From Okeania sp. KiyG1 (GTDB lineage: Bacteria; Cyanobacteriota; Cyanobacteriia; Cyanobacteriales; Microcoleaceae): a DNA stretch of 64,000 bases. Position 1 is the stretch's first letter. Each line of letters opens with the position of its first letter. The notes under the pieces are model-generated. The model worked only from the letters and a program-made list of their open reading frames with translations. It made no database searches and had not been told where the DNA came from. The stretch spans positions 62,001 to 126,000 of the forward strand of contig NZ_BLZO01000121.1 of the NCBI RefSeq assembly GCF_014132355.1. Reading direction: 5' to 3'. The translations under genes and the position numbers were made by a program. Shown here piece by piece: positions 9,590 to 18,300 of this stretch.

Positions 9590-12106
9590 CTATTCTCTTT
9601 CAGACAATATTAATTCCACTTCTTTAGCAATATTTTTAGCTTTTTTCAGATGCTTGTGAGCTTGTTGTTGTTGCTCAGGATGAATTTGTAAAATAGTCAG
9701 ACCTAGATAATAGTAATTATAGGCTTGCATAGAGTAAAACTCAGTTTCTTGCAGTAACTCTTCTAAATGCCTATATTTTGCTAGAGCTTCCGAATATTTA
9801 CCTTGAGTAAAAAGCCAATTAGCATAACATTTTAGTGGATGAGCTCTTGACCATTTTTCACCTTGATTGACAGATAAATCTAACGCTTTTTCATAACATT
9901 CTTGTGCTACTTGTATTTGCTTTTTGGCAGAGTAATAAATTGCCAATTCTAAAGCTAATAAACATTGTTGATTATTATCTTCTGTCTCCAGCAATTTTTG
10001 AGCTAAATCTAAAACTTTCTTAGCCACTTCAAAAGATTTCATTGCATTGAAACATCTAGCAATATTCCAGAGAATATTAAACTTTTTAATCCGGTCTTCT
10101 CGCTCATTATGATTATATTTTTGAAAGAATTTTTGAACTTCAGCTATTTGGTCATTTGTCGGATTAAATAGTAATCCAAATAGCTTTTTCATCTCCCTTT
10201 TCAACTCTTGAGTAATTCCACCGAGTTTGGCATAAATTGCTGCAGCAAAAAAATGACGCAAAGCTTTCCTTGGTCTATCTTTTTCCAGATAAACTGCTCC
10301 TAAACCATAAAAAGCTATGGCTTGCCAATAGTTTTTACCAGATTTTGAAGCAATTTTATTAGCCTGTTGACAAGCAACTTCAGCCTTGTGTAAATTCCCT
10401 AGATAACGATAAGCTTTACCTGCTATTGAATAAGCAGACATCCGAGCAAAACCAACTTGTTCGTCTGACTCATCTTTTTCCCTAGTAATAGCAATAATTT
10501 GTTCGCTAATATTCAGTGCTTGACTATTTTTACCCACTTCTGAATAAATTGTTCCTAGAGGAATAAGAAGAAGCGCTCTTTGTATTCCAGATAAGCGATC
10601 AATGATTTTTTCGCTACTAGCAATAAACCGCGACATATTATTCCAGAGGTTAGCTGTACCCCTAAGATTTTCAATTTTATCTGCTGCTAAAATCTTATAT
10701 AATAAGACCTTACAACATTCCTCAAAATCTCCAATAGTTGCTAAATGCTCAATAGCCTCAAAAGCATATTTCTGAGTTATTTCCGACTCAACTTCATGGA
10801 CCTCAAGATAAAATTGCGCAGCCGCACGGTTAGCTAATAACCATTCCTGACACTCTTCCTTACCTGTTTCTACTGCCTCCAACTTACCCACAATATTATT
10901 CCTAAATTCCCCCTTCAACCTTTCCCTAGCCTTAGCGTGCATTACCGGATGGAGGTAATAACCATCCTCACACCAATCAATTAAAGCGCGATCGCGTAAA
11001 GCTTTGATGACCCTTTCTCGACGGAATATTGGCACATCCCACAATAAACATAAAAGTGCTGCCTTGGGTAAAGTAGGAATTTCTTGATAACGGTAACACC
11101 CTAAACGAAACAGGAGTCGAGCAGCTTGGGGGCGATCGCTCTGAAGTTTATCAAATTGTCCTTCAATCAAATTTTCCAAGGTCGGATCGACAAGCAAGTC
11201 GTGGCGGTTTTCTTGCCAATAAGCCTTTAAATTTCTCTCAAAGTCAACGCGGATGGCATTAGCAAGAATACACATTGTTTCCGCATTACCACCATAAGCA
11301 TAGTGCATTTCCTTTAAAGCAGCAGTATCTATCTCAACCTGGTGACTGCAAAAAAACTCTTGCCAAGCTACCTCACTCAACCCAGTCAAACGATAAATTT
11401 CCACCAGAAAAGCAGGTTCAGATAACTTTTCGCGACTGGTAAGCAGGGTGACAGAGTTTAAATTTGGGCTAGCTAGCATCCTCAATAATTCTGCGTAGCA
11501 GCGATGTTGAGGCACAAAACGACCTCTTTGCAACGCTGGTTCGAGGCGATCGATAAGTATGCCAATCTTTTGTGTACTATTTCGGAGCTGACGTCGTAAA
11601 CGGTCTAAAGTAATGCCAAATTCTCTTCCCGGCTCTTCCGCAAAATAGCATTGCAACCATTCCTCTATTACCAACTCCACCGAGATGATATTTTCTCTCT
11701 CCATGGCAATATGCAATTTAATAGTCAAATCAAACCCTTGAGTATCAAAAAAGTAGCGGGCCAAAGTAGTTTTACCTATGCCTCCCTCCCCTTGAATGAG
11801 AATTAATTTAGACCCTTGGGCGATGAGTTGGTTCAGACCATTAATGGCCTCTTCCCGGCCAACAAAATTGGAGTCTGGTACTGTAGATTTGCTTTGCTCT
11901 ACTATTTCTTGCCAATTAACATTGACAGCTTTACAGATATCTTGAAAAGTTTTTTGTTTAATAGGTTCTCTGCGCCAAAACCTTCTCAAGGTTGCTTCGG
12001 AGGTATAAGCAGCCTTTAGCCATTGGGGAGCAGCTTTTGTCCAGTTTTTCTGTTTTCTAGCCTGCTCCACTATTTTTAGTCCCTGTGTAGATGCTCTGAG
12101 GGCCAT
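9590..12106 (-). CDS. STAND NTPase with N-terminal HTH-like domain and TPR array
   Basis: 838 residues. Residues 1-72 form the compact helical domain found at the front of many cyanobacterial STAND proteins (SEATLRRFWRREPIKQKTF). An NB-ARC-type ATPase follows, with FVGREEAI at 81-88, Walker A GEGGIGKTT at 106-114, Walker B IGILIDRLEP at 181-190 and a TSR sensor near 224. A winged-helix-like section leads into TPR-like helical repeats from about residue 430 to the end. STAND proteins are ligand-triggered switches; relatives serve in signalling, regulation and antiviral defence, and no effector enzyme is visible here. Its promoter region faces the PEP-CTERM genes, and copies of that region, including the first codons of this gene, are found before later PEP-CTERM genes. 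A linked regulatory role is therefore possible. Confidence 0.85.
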   Translation of the reverse strand: MALRASTQGLKIVEQARKQKNWTKAAPQWLKAAYTSEATLRRFWRREPIKQKTFQDICKAVNVNWQEIVEQSKSTVPDSNFVGREEAINGLNQLIAQGSKLILIQGEGGIGKTTLARYFFDTQGFDLTIKLHIAMERENIISVELVIEEWLQCYFAEEPGREFGITLDRLRRQLRNSTQKIGILIDRLEPALQRGRFVPQHRCYAELLRMLASPNLNSVTLLTSREKLSEPAFLVEIYRLTGLSEVAWQEFFCSHQVEIDTAALKEMHYAYGGNAETMCILANAIRVDFERNLKAYWQENRHDLLVDPTLENLIEGQFDKLQSDRPQAARLLFRLGCYRYQEIPTLPKAALLCLLWDVPIFRRERVIKALRDRALIDWCEDGYYLHPVMHAKARERLKGEFRNNIVGKLEAVETGKEECQEWLLANRAAAQFYLEVHEVESEITQKYAFEAIEHLATIGDFEECCKVLLYKILAADKIENLRGTANLWNNMSRFIASSEKIIDRLSGIQRALLLIPLGTIYSEVGKNSQALNISEQIIAITREKDESDEQVGFARMSAYSIAGKAYRYLGNLHKAEVACQQANKIASKSGKNYWQAIAFYGLGAVYLEKDRPRKALRHFFAAAIYAKLGGITQELKREMKKLFGLLFNPTNDQIAEVQKFFQKYNHNEREDRIKKFNILWNIARCFNAMKSFEVAKKVLDLAQKLLETEDNNQQCLLALELAIYYSAKKQIQVAQECYEKALDLSVNQGEKWSRAHPLKCYANWLFTQGKYSEALAKYRHLEELLQETEFYSMQAYNYYYLGLTILQIHPEQQQQAHKHLKKAKNIAKEVELILSERE

Positions 12107-12360
12107 AATGTTTATTTTTAAATAAATTGGTACTAATACTTAAATCAGACTTTTCAGGAGCTTTTATGAAATCGACTTTGATTTTTATAGATAAGATTTT
12201 TTCAAAACACCCCATTTGTAAGATTATTATGTTATCTATACTACTTTATATAAACAATTTTACTTAGTTATGTAGTGGAATTGTACAAAAAATTAACAAT
12301 TTGAATCAGTAAAATAAGTAAATTAACGTATAGGTGAACAGAAAAGTGAACCACCGTGGG
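12080..12360. promoter_or_regulatory. Divergent promoter block, copy 1
   Basis: From CTGAGGGCCATAAT (the STAND start codon seen on the + strand) to AGGTGAACAGAAAAGTGAAC this block matches regions at about 13990-14541, 16920-17237 and, in part, 18060-18300. Shared pieces are CTTTTCAGGAGC, AAATCG/TTGGCTTTTATTTATAGA, ACTTAGTTATGTAGTG and AATTTGAATCAGTAAA, then a run of RTGAAC motifs. The GTGAAC repeats look like binding sites for a regulator, but the factor is unknown. Confidence 0.6.
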
Positions 12361-12766
12361 ATTGTTCTGAGAGAGTCATTTCAGTTATCAGTTAGCCTCG
12401 TCCTGAGGAACTGCGCCCTTCAGTTATCAGTACCTCTGCAATAAGGAGGCTTGAAATCTGGAATGTTCTCTTTTTTTATCCCCTTATACCATTTATCAAA
12501 AACTTTTCTACATTTTTTAGAGCAGGGGAGTAGGGGAGTGGGGGAGTGAACCTACCCCTAACCCCTCCGGTGGAGGGGAAGCAAACATAAGAATAATTAA
12601 CATTAACGCAAGCTAAAATTAGCATGCAAAGTAATTTTGCTTGTGCTGATTAGTTGACAACTGAAGTATTGCCCGAGTATAGCAATAATGCATGGGAATT
12701 GGTATTAAAAGGGGAGGCTTTATACCACTGTCTTTCTTTTCGTAAAAATATAGATAAGCCCTACCG
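12361..12766. other. Non-coding, repeat-filled spacer
   Basis: No gene seen. It holds TCAGTTATCAGT-type repeats, a piece ACCTCTGCAATAAGGAGGCTTGA that recurs near 32525, GGGGAGT short repeats and a C-rich palindrome near 12545. Confidence 0.5.
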
Positions 12767-12832
12767 ATATATGAAGAATGTGAAGGTTATATATGAAGAA
12801 TGTGAAGGTTATATATGAAGAATGTGAAAATT
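12767..12832. repeat. Three tandem copies of a 22-bp unit
   Basis: ATATATGAAGAATGTGAAGG(TT) is repeated three times (12767-12788, 12789-12810, 12811-12832), the last copy with two changes. It lies about 90 bp before the PEP-CTERM start and could be regulatory or simple slippage. Confidence 0.8.
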
Positions 12833-12920
12833 ATAGACAAATTCATAGAAAACTATTAATCTAATTTAGAACCGATATTTAACCATCAATTAACACTAAT
12901 TTAAAATCAGGAAATTTTCA

Positions 12921-13579
12921 ATGAAAAAGCTCAATTAGTAAAGTTCTCCACAGCATTTGCTACTTTTTCTATGATGCTATTAGCTCAACAGCAATCCACA
13001 AAAGCTGCCATTTTAAAAATTGTTAATCCGATAGATAAACCCCGAAACGCTACATTTGTAACATTTTTTGATGGCGAATTTCTCAACGGAGTCACAAAAA
13101 CTGAAGAAGGAGAAAATTGGAGCCTTACTATAACTGAGGAAAATAGCCCAAATGATGGAGTATTTCAATCGTGTGATAATCTTCCATCTGACCTCACCCC
13201 AACAACATTTGATTGTATTAAGATAGAAGGTGTCCATAAAATTGCACTTAATCCTGGACAAATACCTAATAACCCATTGGGTCCAATATATATTGATAGA
13301 TTTACTGCCGACCAAAATGGAGGTCGTGTAGAGGATGGAAATTCTTTCGATATTGGCTTTGGAACTTTTAACAGTGTAGCTGGTTGGTCAGCACTGGATA
13401 AAATTGTAGACTCTGAATTTCAGGTTGCTGGCGTGGATGGTATAGATATACCTGTAGGTACTGAGTGGATTTTAGAATCAAAGTTAGCTCAGGCTCCTGA
13501 ACCAACATCCTTAGTTGCCTTATTAGCATTAGGAGGATTAGGGTTAATGTCTCGCTTGAAAAAGCTTAAACAAGGATAG
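12921..13579 (+). CDS. PEP-CTERM protein, start separated by a one-base frameshift
   Basis: The open part runs from 12971. The natural start is the ATG at 12921, 3 nt after the likely ribosome site region CAGGAAA. Reading from 12921 hits a stop after five codons, but adding one A to the A5 run at 12924-12928 gives MKKAQLVKFSTAFATFSMML, a normal signal peptide that joins the open frame. The mature protein is a small secreted protein of no recognised fold. It ends with the PEP-CTERM sorting signal: PEPTS, a hydrophobic helix (LVALLALGGLGLM) and a basic tail (SRLKKLKQG). PEP-CTERM proteins are processed by an exosortase, in cyanobacteria usually for export or surface polymer. The missing A may be real, a slippage switch, or a sequencing error. 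Confidence 0.7.
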
Positions 13580-13601
13580 AATTGAAAATAATTTGTGTGT
13601 G

Positions 13602-13742
13602 TAGTGCGATCGCCGATAGGGTGCGTTAATGAAATGTAACACACCAAATTAGTAGTCTTTTAACTAATAGTGCGATCACCGATCTTGTCAGGTGCGTTAA
13701 TGAAATGTAATACACCAAATTAGTAGTTCCTGAGCTAATAGC
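13602..13742. repeat. Two tandem ~70-bp palindrome-containing repeats
   Basis: TAGTGCGATC, then GGTGCGTTAATGAAATGTAA, then CACCAAATTAGTAGT, occurs twice in tandem. GGTGCGTTA...TAACACACC forms a hairpin. A single copy recurs at 19806-19840. This hairpin type is widespread in cyanobacterial intergenic regions. Confidence 0.7.
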
Positions 13743-13810
13743 AGTGGACCGACACATATTCAATGGTGCCCGGCGACGGATTTTTCAATACTTTTCACAG
13801 CTTATATTTT

Positions 13811-13952
13811 GGCGTTGCACAGTGACAAATGATTTGAGATTTTTGATGAACAGGATTTTAGATTTGAGAATTGCTAGAATGATTAATATTAGGTTTTTTT
13901 AGTCAAAATCTAAACCAATTTTTTGTAGTATCATTCCATAATGTGCAACCCC
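13811..13952. mobile_element. 142-bp MITE with 8-bp target duplication
   Basis: The left end GGCGTTGCACAGTGACAAAT pairs with the right end AT(G)TGCAACCCC as imperfect inverted repeats. TATATTTT lies on both sides (13803-13810 and 13953-13960), which fits a target-site duplication. No gene is inside. Confidence 0.7.
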
Positions 13953-13979
13953 TATATTTTTGGTCTTCATGGCAAACCC

Positions 13980-14541
13980 TACAATAATGAACTGAAGGCC
14001 ATAATTTTGATTTTGAAATTGATCTTAATATTTAAATCGAACTTTTCAGGAGCCTTTATAAAATCGGCTTTTATTTATCTTTATTCCTTATGGGTTTAAT
14101 ACCCTAGCGTCACCCGCGGTGCAAATGCGGTTGGTGGGGTGAGAATCCCCATCGACCCCATTCTCCTGTACGTCGCCAATCCGACGGCTCCCCTACCTGA
14201 CTCCTGACTCCTTCTTCAAAGACAATATTTTTTCCAAGCACCCCAGAATAGTCTAAGTCTTGGTCCAACTTTGCCAGATAATGTTGTCCATAGTACTTGA
14301 AATTGAAAATTTTGCTCAGTTGTGCAGTTAAATTGAACAAAAAGTGAACAATTTGGATAGGAAAGTGAACAGAAAGTGAACAATTTGAATCAGTAAATGA
14401 ACGGATAGGTGAACAAAAAGGTGAGCGATCGCTAGAGCATAAATTCTGTATTGTGAATAATATAGATTTTGAATTCTACCTCCCACCAGAAATAGGTAGT
14501 CTACTTTAGAACTTTCTTTTGAGCGAGACTCAAAAAAGCCC
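13980..14541. promoter_or_regulatory. Divergent promoter block, copy 2, before PEP-CTERM gene
   Basis: It starts with TGAACTGAAGGCCATAATTT, whose minus strand reads ATGGCC, the relic of the first codons of a STAND gene like that at 9590-12106, and then a stop. It contains an inserted C/G-rich palindromic stretch (about 14100-14215). It then has CTTGGTCCAACTTTGCCAGA and a series GTGAAC/GTGAAC/GTGAAC/ATGAAC/GTGAAC between 14340 and 14415, ending in GGTGAGCGATCGCT and AAATTCTGTATTGTGAATAA shortly before the gene. Confidence 0.6.
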
Positions 14542-15279
14542 ATGAAAAACACTGAAAAGCCAAGTAACAAACTAACTAACTTTGCCAGAATAGGAAAAAC
14601 ATTGGCAATGATGACTGCTGCTACTGTTTTCCTAGCTGAACCTGTACTAGCTTGCACAATGGTTCCTCCTATAGAGGAACCACCCAAGATTTGGATTGAA
14701 AATCATGGTGATGAAAATGGAATAACGAGTTTCTGGATTGGACTTGAACTACCAGGAAAAGAAGAAGGGTTGTTCAGTATTGGTGATACCCAAATATGTG
14801 ACTGTGGTTTAGCGTTTTTCCCAGAACCAGATATGACGTTACCTTCTATTTCTGTGAAAGATGCAATGGTTGCTAAAACTAACATTGTTACTCATGAAGT
14901 TATGGAGTTGTTAGATGAGGATGGCAATCCCATATTTGATTTTGATCTGAACTCAGAAGTAAGCGCAGACCTGACAGGGGATGCACCTATGGGTGGAGAA
15001 TGGTCTGGTTTACGGGCAATGGTCAATCCATTTGATATCCCTAATCTTGGGGACAATGAGGTATTTAAGTTATGGTTTGAGGTTGAAGTTCCCACTGTAG
15101 ATGTCCCTGGTTTTAATTGGCTATCTGCTCAGTTTGCTGCTGGATCTAATCTGGAAGACCATCCCATTGTATTCACCGATCAAGTATCACTTAAGCCTAC
15201 TCCTGAGCCAACTGCCATTTTATCGCTTCTAGGTTTAGGTGGAATGATGGTACTTAGGAGCCGTGTAAAAATAACTTGA
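14542..15279 (+). CDS. PEP-CTERM protein, C-terminus altered by an IS
   Basis: 245 residues as read. A signal peptide lies at about residues 17-36 (TLAMMTAATVFLAEPVLAC). The mature region is acidic with no recognised domain and has a CDCGLAF cysteine pair. The sorting signal is TPEPTAILSLLGLGGMMVL. The last residues (RSRVKIT) are encoded by the left end of the ISAzo13-type insertion at 15258-16588. Collapsing the 7-bp duplication TACTTAG restores a frame that continues LSKKKQHRSGNKATSEI and stops at 16644. The insertion thus swapped a lysine-rich tail for a shorter one that still has two basic Arg/Lys positions, so sorting may or may not survive. Confidence 0.8.
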   Translation: MKNTEKPSNKLTNFARIGKTLAMMTAATVFLAEPVLACTMVPPIEEPPKIWIENHGDENGITSFWIGLELPGKEEGLFSIGDTQICDCGLAFFPEPDMTLPSISVKDAMVAKTNIVTHEVMELLDEDGNPIFDFDLNSEVSADLTGDAPMGGEWSGLRAMVNPFDIPNLGDNEVFKLWFEVEVPTVDVPGFNWLSAQFAAGSNLEDHPIVFTDQVSLKPTPEPTAILSLLGLGGMMVLRSRVKIT

Positions 15280-16588
15280 ACAAATTACCTCCAAAGCTAA
15301 ATAATAAAAGTATCACGTTTATTGTTGGGTAATATGTCTGATAACTCTGTAGTCAAAACTATTCAAGACAAGTATGAATTGTTGTGGCCTTACTTAAACG
15401 AAAAAACACGACGTATATGGGCAGCTATTGAAGCTCAAAGCCTGGGTTGGGGAGGTCTCACCTTGGTGGCCAAAGCAACTGGACTTTCGCGGACAACAAT
15501 TCATGCTGGTATAGATAATCTCTGTAAATCAGATGGAACAACAAGATCGGACTACAGCGATCGAATTCGTGAATTTGGTGGTGGCCGTAAACTACTAGAG
15601 GAAAAAGACCCAACTCTGTTAACAGATTTGGAATTACTGATTGAACCCGCGACTTTAGGAGACCCAGAATCTCCTCTGAAATGGACCTCAAAAAGTGTAG
15701 CTAAATTAGCAGCAGGATTGAATCAAGGGGGACACAGAATCAGCCCTAAAAGTGTTTATAATTTACTGGAGTCTCTTGGTTACAGCCTACAATCAAATCG
15801 TAAGACTCGCGATCGCTCATCTCACCCAGATCGAGATGCTCAGTTTTTACATATTGCTCAACAAGTTAGATATTTCCAATCTGAAAATCAACCAGTCATT
15901 TCTGTTGATACCAAGAAAAAAGAATTAATTGGGGATTTTAAGAACTCTGGTCATGAATGGTGTGTTCATGGACAACCAATAGAAGTACGAATGCACGACT
16001 TTGCTGACCCGAAATTGGGTAAAGCAATTCCCTATGGAATTTATGACTTAACTTTGAATACTGGATGGGTGAATGTTGGCATTGACCACGACACAGCCTG
16101 CTTTGCAGTGGAGTCGATTCGCCATTGGTGGTACTCAATGGGTGAAGAACTTTATCCAGATAGTCAAAAGATAATGATTACAGCTGACTGTGGTGGTAGT
16201 AATAGTTATCGCTCCCGACTATGGAAGTTAGAACTACAAGAATTTGCTGACGAGATTAATCGAACTATTCATGTGTGTCATTTCCCTCCCGGTACCAGTA
16301 AATGGAACAAAATTGAACATCGCTTGTTTTGCCAGATCACCCAAAACTGGCGTGGCAGACCCCTAAGTAGCTTGCAAGTCGTGATTAATCTTATTAACAA
16401 TACTACTACCACACAAGGATTGAATGTAGTTGCTCACCTAGACGAAAATTTTTACGAAACAGGAATTAAAGTAAGTCGCGAAGAATTTAATGCCATTAGA
16501 ATTGAGCCAGACTTTTTTCATGGTGAATGGAATTATATGATTAAGCCGAGAACAATAGCTTAAATTGTTCAAGTTATTTTTACACGGC
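15258..16588 (+). mobile_element. ISAzo13-family insertion sequence, complete
   Basis: The left end, from GCCGTGTAAAAATAACTTG, is the inverted complement of the right end CAAGTTATTTTTACACGGC. One transposase gene fills the interior. TACTTAG flanks both sides (15251-15257 and 16589-16595). Removing the element and one copy of TACTTAG restores the host PEP-CTERM reading frame, which strongly supports these boundaries. The element is 1331 bp and looks intact, so it is probably recent. Confidence 0.85.
15334..16563 (+). CDS. ISAzo13-family transposase
   Basis: About 409 residues from the ATG at 15334 (TTG codons at 15322 and 15325 are less likely starts). The N-terminus has a helix-turn-helix (LTLVAKATGLSRTTIHAGI), followed by EFGGGRKLLEEKDP, a stretch characteristic of this family. 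The catalytic part has DDE-type motifs: ISVDTKKKELIGDFKN, ITADCGGSNSYR and SKWNKIEHRLF. It ends just inside the right inverted repeat. All motifs are present without frameshift, so it may be active; it would mobilise its own element by cut-and-paste. Confidence 0.9.
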   Translation: MSDNSVVKTIQDKYELLWPYLNEKTRRIWAAIEAQSLGWGGLTLVAKATGLSRTTIHAGIDNLCKSDGTTRSDYSDRIREFGGGRKLLEEKDPTLLTDLELLIEPATLGDPESPLKWTSKSVAKLAAGLNQGGHRISPKSVYNLLESLGYSLQSNRKTRDRSSHPDRDAQFLHIAQQVRYFQSENQPVISVDTKKKELIGDFKNSGHEWCVHGQPIEVRMHDFADPKLGKAIPYGIYDLTLNTGWVNVGIDHDTACFAVESIRHWWYSMGEELYPDSQKIMITADCGGSNSYRSRLWKLELQEFADEINRTIHVCHFPPGTSKWNKIEHRLFCQITQNWRGRPLSSLQVVINLINNTTTTQGLNVVAHLDENFYETGIKVSREEFNAIRIEPDFFHGEWNYMIKPRTIA

Positions 16589-16644
16589 TACTTAGCAAAA
16601 AGAAACAACACAGATCGGGAAACAAAGCTACCAGTGAAATTTAG
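16589..16644 (+). pseudogene. Displaced C-terminal tail of the split PEP-CTERM gene
   Basis: After the second TACTTAG the frame reads SKKKQHRSGNKATSEI and stops at 16642-16644. Lysine-rich tails are normal at the end of PEP-CTERM proteins, so this is the original 3' end of the gene at 14542. Confidence 0.75.
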
Positions 16645-16826
16645 AGTTAGGTGGGGTTGGGAAAGGTAGCAAAGTCCCACAAAGGTAAGCAAAGAAAAAT
16701 ATGTATCTGTTGGGTTGCGCCTCACTTGACCTATCTACAGCATTAGAATTAATTATCCGCAAGCGTACCTCCTCTGGAGGCGGCACTTGATATTAGTGAA
16801 TTTAGGAATAAAAGTTAGTTTTTAAT

Positions 16827-16866
16827 AATGGAGCGTTAGTATCGGCAAAACGAGCAGCACTCCATT
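16827..16866 (+). terminator. Hairpin downstream of PEP-CTERM gene, copy 1
   Basis: AATGGAGCGTT...GAGCAGCACTCCATT forms a stem, preceded by TGAATTTAGGAATAAA. The same sequence lies behind the next PEP-CTERM gene (18011-18053). It probably acts as a terminator or mRNA 3' end; there is only a short T-run after it. Confidence 0.5.
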
Positions 16867-16899
16867 ATTTTTATCTGCTCTATCAACGAAAACATGTCG

Positions 16900-17237
16900 T
16901 CATAGCACACTCTACAATAATGAACTGAGGGCCATAATTTTGATTTTTTTTAATATTTACAGCAATTTTCATAAGCTTTGATGAAATTGGCTTTTATTTA
17001 TAGACAATATTTTTTCAAAGTACCCCAGAGTAGTTCAAGTCTTGGTCCAACTTTGCCAGATAATGTTGTCCATAGTACTTTAAATAGAAAATTTTACTTA
17101 GTTGTGCAGTGAAACTGAACACAAAGTGAACAATTTTAATCAGTAAATGAACGGATAAGTGAACAAAAAGGTGAGCGATCGCTGCGACATAAATTCTGTA
17201 TCGTGAATAATACTTAGATTTTGAAATTTATCTCACT
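16900..17237. promoter_or_regulatory. Divergent promoter block, copy 3, before PEP-CTERM gene
   Basis: The closest copy to block 2: TGAACTGAGGGCCATAATTT (relic of a STAND start codon on the minus strand), TCTTGGTCCAACTTTGCCAG, GTGAAC and ATGAAC motifs, GGTGAGCGATCGCT and AAATTCTGTATCGTGAATAA. It ends just before the start codon at 17238. It lacks the palindromic insertion of block 2. Confidence 0.6.
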
Positions 17238-17972
17238 ATGAAAAATTATCAGTTTAAAAGTTTTACTCGTACTTCTTTAATTGCATTTGGCCTTTCTTTA
17301 CTTGGAGCGCCAGCTTTTGCTTTCGATCTGACTATTAATCCACCCCCCAGTTTAACGATAGATGGCATGGATATCACTGCGGGTGTATTCACTTTGGAAA
17401 GTGCTATAGGGTATTCTCCCACACTTAATGGCGATCCACTTATCAATGATATTGTGCAAATCAATGCCACAATTGATGAGAATAACTCACCTATTAATCT
17501 TCTGATTGCAGATGTGCCTGATGATATTGAGGTACTTCGACTAATGGGCAATTTTGATGCAAGTAACCCGGACAAGCCACCAGCCCCTTTTGATATAACT
17601 CTTTTTGGCTTCAATCCTGGTATTGATGACTTTACTTATTTTTTACCCAGTATGAGTGGTCCACTTCAAGTATACCAAGTAACCGACCTTGGACCTACGA
17701 CAGCTCTTGGTGACAATAAAAATATATTCACTAGCGCTGCACCAACAATTGTGGCTAATACTGGCGGTGGTTTTACTGTAATTCCCAATAATCCTATTGG
17801 TATGAGTACTGGTAATTTTTGTGGACCTCCAGCTGTTAGTTTTCACGGAGGTGCTGGTGGTACTCCGCCCCCACGTTGCGTACCAGTTCCGGAACCTGGT
17901 TCTGCCATGGGTATTTTTGCTCTAGGTTTGCTGGGGATAGGTTCAATGTTGAAGCGTCAACAGAAAAGCTAA
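17238..17972 (+). CDS. PEP-CTERM protein
   Basis: 244 residues. Signal peptide at 1-29 (TSLIAFGLSLLGAPAFAF), then a secreted region rich in Pro, Asp and Asn with no recognised domain, then the sorting signal VPEPGSAMG, a hydrophobic helix (IFALGLLGIGSML) and the basic tail KRQQKS. It shares promoter and downstream hairpin with the PEP-CTERM gene at 14542, but the mature parts are not obviously alike. The regulatory modules therefore seem to have been duplicated or recruited for different cargo proteins. Probable fate: export and cleavage by exosortase, with a role at the cell surface or sheath. Confidence 0.85.
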   Translation: MKNYQFKSFTRTSLIAFGLSLLGAPAFAFDLTINPPPSLTIDGMDITAGVFTLESAIGYSPTLNGDPLINDIVQINATIDENNSPINLLIADVPDDIEVLRLMGNFDASNPDKPPAPFDITLFGFNPGIDDFTYFLPSMSGPLQVYQVTDLGPTTALGDNKNIFTSAAPTIVANTGGGFTVIPNNPIGMSTGNFCGPPAVSFHGGAGGTPPPRCVPVPEPGSAMGIFALGLLGIGSMLKRQQKS

Positions 17973-18010
17973 GAAACTCTTAGTGAATTTAGGAATAAAG
18001 GTTAATTTTT

Positions 18011-18053
18011 AATAGTGGAGCGTTAGTATCGAGAAAACGAGCAGCGCTCCATT
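18011..18053 (+). terminator. Hairpin downstream of PEP-CTERM gene, copy 2
   Basis: TGGAGCGTT...GAGCAGCGCTCCA stem, nearly identical to the hairpin at 16827-16866, with the same TGAATTTAGGAATAAA lead-in. Confidence 0.5.
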
Positions 18054-18082
18054 ATTTATATCTGCTCTCTCAACGAAAACAA

Positions 18083-18184
18083 TTTGAATATATCTGAAGG
18101 AATTGTCGGAAAAGTGAACAATTTGAATCAGTATTTGAATATATCTGAAGGAATTGTCGGAAAAGTGAATAATTTGAATCAGTA
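18083..18184. repeat. Two tandem 51-bp units in promoter block 4
   Basis: TTTGAATATATCTGAAGGAA, then TTGTCGGAAAAGTGAA, then AATTTGAATCAGTA, occurs at 18083-18133 and 18134-18184. Each unit contains one GTGAA(C/T) motif and AATTTGAATCAGTA, as in the other promoter blocks. Confidence 0.8.
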
Positions 18185-18300
18185 CAATGAACGGATAGGT
18201 GAACAGAAAGGTGAGCGATCGCTACAGCATAAATTCTGTATTGTGAAGAATATACTAAATTTTAAATTTTACCTACCACCTACTACGGAGAATTAAGAAA
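18185..18300 (+). promoter_or_regulatory. Promoter block, copy 4 (proximal part)
   Basis: ATGAACGGATAGGTGAACAG, AGGTGAGCGATCGCT and AAATTCTGTATTGTGAA match the ends of blocks 2 and 3. TACGGAGAATTAAGAAA supplies a ribosome-binding site before the ATG at 18301. Confidence 0.55.
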
